From contig OZ025272.1 of NCBI GenBank assembly GCA_964019165.1, positions 11,208,531 to 11,272,530 on the forward strand: a DNA stretch of 64,000 nucleotides, written 5' to 3'. Below the pieces are notes generated by a model. That model was not told where the DNA came from. It worked only from the letters and a program-made list of their open reading frames with translations, and searched no databases. This DNA comes from Mastigias papua (lineage: Eukaryota > Cnidaria > Scyphozoa > Rhizostomeae > Mastigiidae). The first letter of the stretch is position 1; every line of letters begins with the position of its first letter. Positions 36,169 through 64,000 of the stretch are shown here, in pieces. The position numbers and the translations under genes are program-made.

Positions 36169-37794
36169 TCACACAAATACAGGGAAGTTTCTATAGTTGA
36201 TGTTGAATTTGAAGAGCTCGTTTTGGTTCAAGGAAAGATATTTACTTCCAAACTGTGTACTTCTAAAGCTACCACTGTACTTCAAAGTGTATATAAGCTG
36301 TTAGCTTCAAAATCTCAAACGCATTGCACAGCTTTTGCCGCCATATTCTCTTCAAATTTACATCTTGATCCAGGCCTATTGATCAGCATGCGAAAAATAG
36401 GAACGAGGCAAATTAATTCGCAAACAGCAGCCATTAAGAGTTTATATATTGAATATGGGATGGGAAAGATTAAATCACAATATGGAAGTCATGGTTCAAT
36501 GTTTCAAAGTACACAAGAGTATCATAATTTTGCGAATAGCGTCAATTGAGACTTGTTTGTTGTAATCTATCTCCATAATACATACTTCATTTCAAAGAAA
36601 GAGAAAAAGCAGATCTAATGAAAATAGTAAAACGTAAATACTACTATACATAAGTAAATAATTAATGATACTATTCGTTTGCTATCAACTAATATTGTCC
36701 AATAAAATACACTAAAATATCTACGAAATACTACAATATTTGATAAAACACGAGTATCATACGGTTCTTAAAGTACTTCAAAATTAACAACTACAAACAC
36801 CTACCGGGGTACCACTTAGATCAGAAAACTACAACAACGACCTTGAAGTCCCTAAGAAGTTAAATCTATCTATCTGGGACTCCATGGACTCTATCAGTTC
36901 GGTGTAGAGGCAGACTCAACCTTCAAAGTCTGACTCCAGTCCAGGAGCTGCAAAAATCGATGAAGGACATGTACAAGTACTATACAACTATATCATTTGG
37001 CCAACCGTACATATGATGACTCTCAATTAGCTTGCAAAAAAGTTTTTGTTTTCGCAATATTATGATATTTAAGTTAGATGTTGCACCTATAACTAGCAAA
37101 ATATGAAACGAAGAAATATGAATAGAAACAGTCAACGATGTACAAGGCTTACAGGACTCAGAAATTAACCACTCTCAATTGAGAGATTACGACTGCTATC
37201 TGGTAAAGGAAACCTGAAAACGAAATGTCAATATGCTTGGAATATTGGAATATTATCATATGACATCAATCGTAAATTGTTCTAACAAAATTGTTGACTA
37301 AAAGCATGCAACTTTCGATGGAACATAGGCAACTTTTATATAAAATAACAAACCCGGGATATATTATATTAGGACAACTGGATTCAAATACATAATGGGA
37401 GAAACGATGAAAAACATAAAAATGTATTCTGGGTCTATCATAGCAAAACGGTATATATACCAGAACAAAACACTCCACTAGATCTGGACACTATGGACGT
37501 TTACTTAAAGAGCTGTGCCTTAATAGTTGCTTCAGATAAGTACAAAAAGGAAATTTGCTTTGTATCAAGATAATGCATTCTTAGGCACGTATCTATCGTT
37601 GCAATACCTCTGGACCATGGCAGCGAAGAAATGTTTGTACTATTCCTTACCACTTAAGGTAATAAAACATGTCTAGAACAACAACCTGGTGGAACATGGC
37701 ATAATACATACCAAGTAGTTGCTGAATACACAGTCAATAATGAAATCTATCTACCCATAATCAATGTTCCATATTGTCGATGCATCCACCTACG

Positions 37795-51987
<14,193 letters not shown>

Positions 51988-53823
51988 CTTTTCTGATTAT
52001 AACAAATTGGCAAAAAAACCTGTAAGAAAATACGACTGATACGACTGTGACCAACTATAACATCAATGCCATCTGCTGTCTTGTAAACTCCTCCTTTACG
52101 CATGATCAGATATCAAAGAACACAAATGACAACAACAACACCAACTGCTGAAAATGCTTGTCCTGCAAAGGGGTACAATCACCATTATCAACAACCTCAT
52201 TAGGGAACATATACATTTATGACATCTACATAAAAGGGGAGGGGGTCAACATAAGTGACCGTAATCGTGGATGGTATGGGAAGTGTTCCAGAAAGACTCA
52301 AATCGTTCATTAGCTTTTAGGAGAAAATATTCTTGTTCAGAGCTTTATCTATTTAAATTTCGAGTACTGCCCTCTGGTCTGGCATTTCTCATCCTCCAAG
52401 TCTCTTCAAAACATTGAAAAGTTACAAGAACGTGCTCTGAGACTTCTCTATAATGATCATATCAGTTCATATAACGAATTGTTTTCGAAGTCAGACAAAT
52501 GCACGATAGTCATCTCTCGCCAAAGAGCCCTTTGTATTGAAATATTGAAAAACAGTCAAACAAGTAAATCAGCCATTTATGCAGAACATTGTTAAACTAC
52601 GACCCTAGCGTTATTCTTTACGAAATCCTAATAACCTAGCCCATGTAAGGCCTAATCAATCAACTTTTTAAGAATTTATTAAGAGACCAATAAAACCTGG
52701 GAAGGCCCTCCTGTACATGCAATGAGTGTCAGTGCCTGCTTGTCCATAATGAATCACAAGTTAAAACATAGCGGCTGTTGATTTTGAAATTTGATTCTTA
52801 TAATTTATAGAAAATTCAAATCTTATATAAATGTATAAATATAGTGGAAAATGAGAATTAGTATGGCAAGACTTTCTGTAACTATAACATACAAAACTTT
52901 CATTTTTCAATTTGAATTTATGACCATTTGGGGATTGGAAAAGAGAATTGGACATCCACACAAGGGGTAAGCTACTGCAATTCAATACTTTTGGCCATTT
53001 CTGCATGGAGAGGAGAGGGGGCCAAATCTTCAGTACTGTGGTGTGAACGTCATAAATGTATGGAATCATCATGATAATGAAAATAATGTTGGCTGCAGAG
53101 AGAGTTGTGGACTACTAACAAACAGTTCTATACACGAACATGCAAAAGTTGCAAAATTTTAAATGCAAAAGTATACAGAAACATAAAAATCAATGTTGCC
53201 AGGTTTCAAGAAAGACGTTGTAGGGCCTGATCATGAACAATTAAAAAGGTTGAACTTTTCCTTCACAGGGCACTTTTACTCCCTTTTCTGCTGGGAGAAT
53301 CTCTGTGAGATAACTAGTAACACGTGGGTAAAGAAAGGCAGACTCCTTGGAGGGCACTTCAGAAGCTAGCAATCACATACTTTATAATCAGAATGGACTA
53401 CAGCACAGCCACCTCTTTAATATTTTAGGGTGGTATCCCTTTGCTGTAGGCTATTCTTGGCGATGGGTGTATCACCCGTAGAAAGTTTGAGGTTTGTGAT
53501 TTTCCTGTGAATATGTGACTTTTTGTAACTTGTAATATGATTTTCGTTATTGTTTTGTGAAGTTGTTAGATTCATACTTTTTTGTGCTCTTTGTGATTTT
53601 TGGGATTTTAGGTGATGTTTTCATAGAGTGTACGAGATTACTCTGCAGAAATAAGTATTGACGGATAGCCTCTTTTTCAACCGAGACGGTTTCATTTTTC
53701 ATTGGGTTTCATTATTACTCCATGTGGTGCAATCACTCAGAACGGGGATGTAAGTCTTCAGCTTGGCTACCTTTGTCTATTCATAAGTTGAGCAATACGT
53801 TGAGCTAACTCCAAGGAGAAAAT
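51988..53823. other. Divergent intergenic region between CFDP1 and eIF6
   Basis: The two housekeeping genes are head to head, about 1.8 kb apart. A LINE 3' fragment occupies 52350-52595. Promoters should lie at each end; no TATA box or other distinctive motif is convincing. The stretch 52740-53300 shows nothing recognisable. Confidence 0.5.
52350..52595 (+). pseudogene. Non-LTR retrotransposon ORF2 C-terminal fragment
   Basis: An open stretch of 81 codons reads EYCPLVWHFSSSKSLQNIEK, then LQERALRLLYNDHISSYNEL and ends in a stop. This is the thumb-end segment typical of CR1/L2-like LINE reverse transcriptases (YxSxVWHFSSxxSxxKIExIQxRAL). Nothing of the catalytic domain is present upstream, so it is a 5'-truncated dead copy. 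Confidence 0.75.
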
Positions 53824-63787
<9,964 letters not shown>

Positions 63788-64000
63788 GTATGTCTTGACA
63801 TGTCTAATTATTGGCTTCATTGCAACTATTATACTACCTGCTACGCCAATTTTTGTCTTTTACATATTGGCGACAGGAACAGGATATACTCTTTTTTTAT
63901 AAGAATTCATTTTATTGTAAAACTGAGGCTCAATTTGCCCAAAAATATGAACACCACTAGGATATCCTCGGCTTCAGTTAAGAGTTTTTGCAAGTACTCA

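Larger units (their letters stand above)
30403..37794. other. Region without a recognised host gene, rich in mobile-element remnants
   Basis: About 7.4 kb between the mucin-like gene and the 3' end of CFDP1. It holds an inverted-end element (30696-31160), a hairpin (31266-31337), a 12-bp minisatellite (32110-32251), broken non-LTR reverse-transcriptase segments on both strands (32252-32748 and about 33115-33680) and a palindromic MITE (35981-36168). In 33700-35970 and 36170-37790 I see only short ORFs without family motifs. Confidence 0.55.

Noticed and set aside
36223..36549. 108-residue plus-strand ORF next to the palindromic MITE
   Set aside because: Longer than most chance ORFs here but with no recognisable domain and no convincing exon partners. 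It could belong to a decayed element; not supportable as a gene.

Overview
The window is nuclear DNA of an animal. It is AT-rich, uses the standard code, and its genes are split by GT-AG introns, with microsatellites and small DNA transposons between and inside them. A cysteine-rich DEG/ENaC channel, intronless aminergic-type GPCRs and cnidarian-style retroelement remnants point to an invertebrate, most likely a non-bilaterian such as a cnidarian. That placement is inference; no ribosomal or mitochondrial marker is present.

Layout. 1-1494: dispersed repeats. 1495-2922 (+): intronless DEG/ENaC channel. 5467-12420 (+): complete 12-exon TMEM161 gene (480 aa), whose first coding exon is just the ATG. 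25759-13332 (-): complete 17-exon CNOT10 gene (798 aa), converging on TMEM161. 27970-30402 (+): three-exon gene for a small mucin-like type I membrane protein I do not recognise. About 30.4-37.8 kb: no host gene seen, but a transposon, a miRNA-like hairpin, a 12-bp minisatellite and broken non-LTR retrotransposon pieces. 51987-37795 (-): CFDP1/BCNT gene (8 exons, 297 aa). Its 7.98-kb intron holds two tandem intronless GPCR genes on the opposite strand (39706-40596 and 42391-43284) and a block of (ATC)n higher-order repeats. 53824 to beyond the right edge (+): eIF6, first six coding exons (182 of roughly 245 residues), with retroelement debris and a (TA)n array in intron 1.

The exon models were built by hand. 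Each joins in frame across every proposed junction, and the summed coding lengths are exact multiples of three (1443, 2397, 756 and 894 nt; 546 nt for the eIF6 part). The genes do not form a pathway. CNOT10 (mRNA deadenylation), CFDP1 (chromatin) and eIF6 (60S ribosome biogenesis) are housekeeping; TMEM161, the channel, the mucin-like protein and the GPCRs are membrane proteins.

At least nine small elements with inverted termini are visible, several in introns. The points most worth a second look are the GPCR pair nested antisense in CFDP1 and lacking the canonical disulfide cysteines, the start-codon-only exon of TMEM161, the near-perfect 23-bp hairpin at 31266-31337, and the orphan mucin-like gene. 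I found no clearly new multi-gene system.
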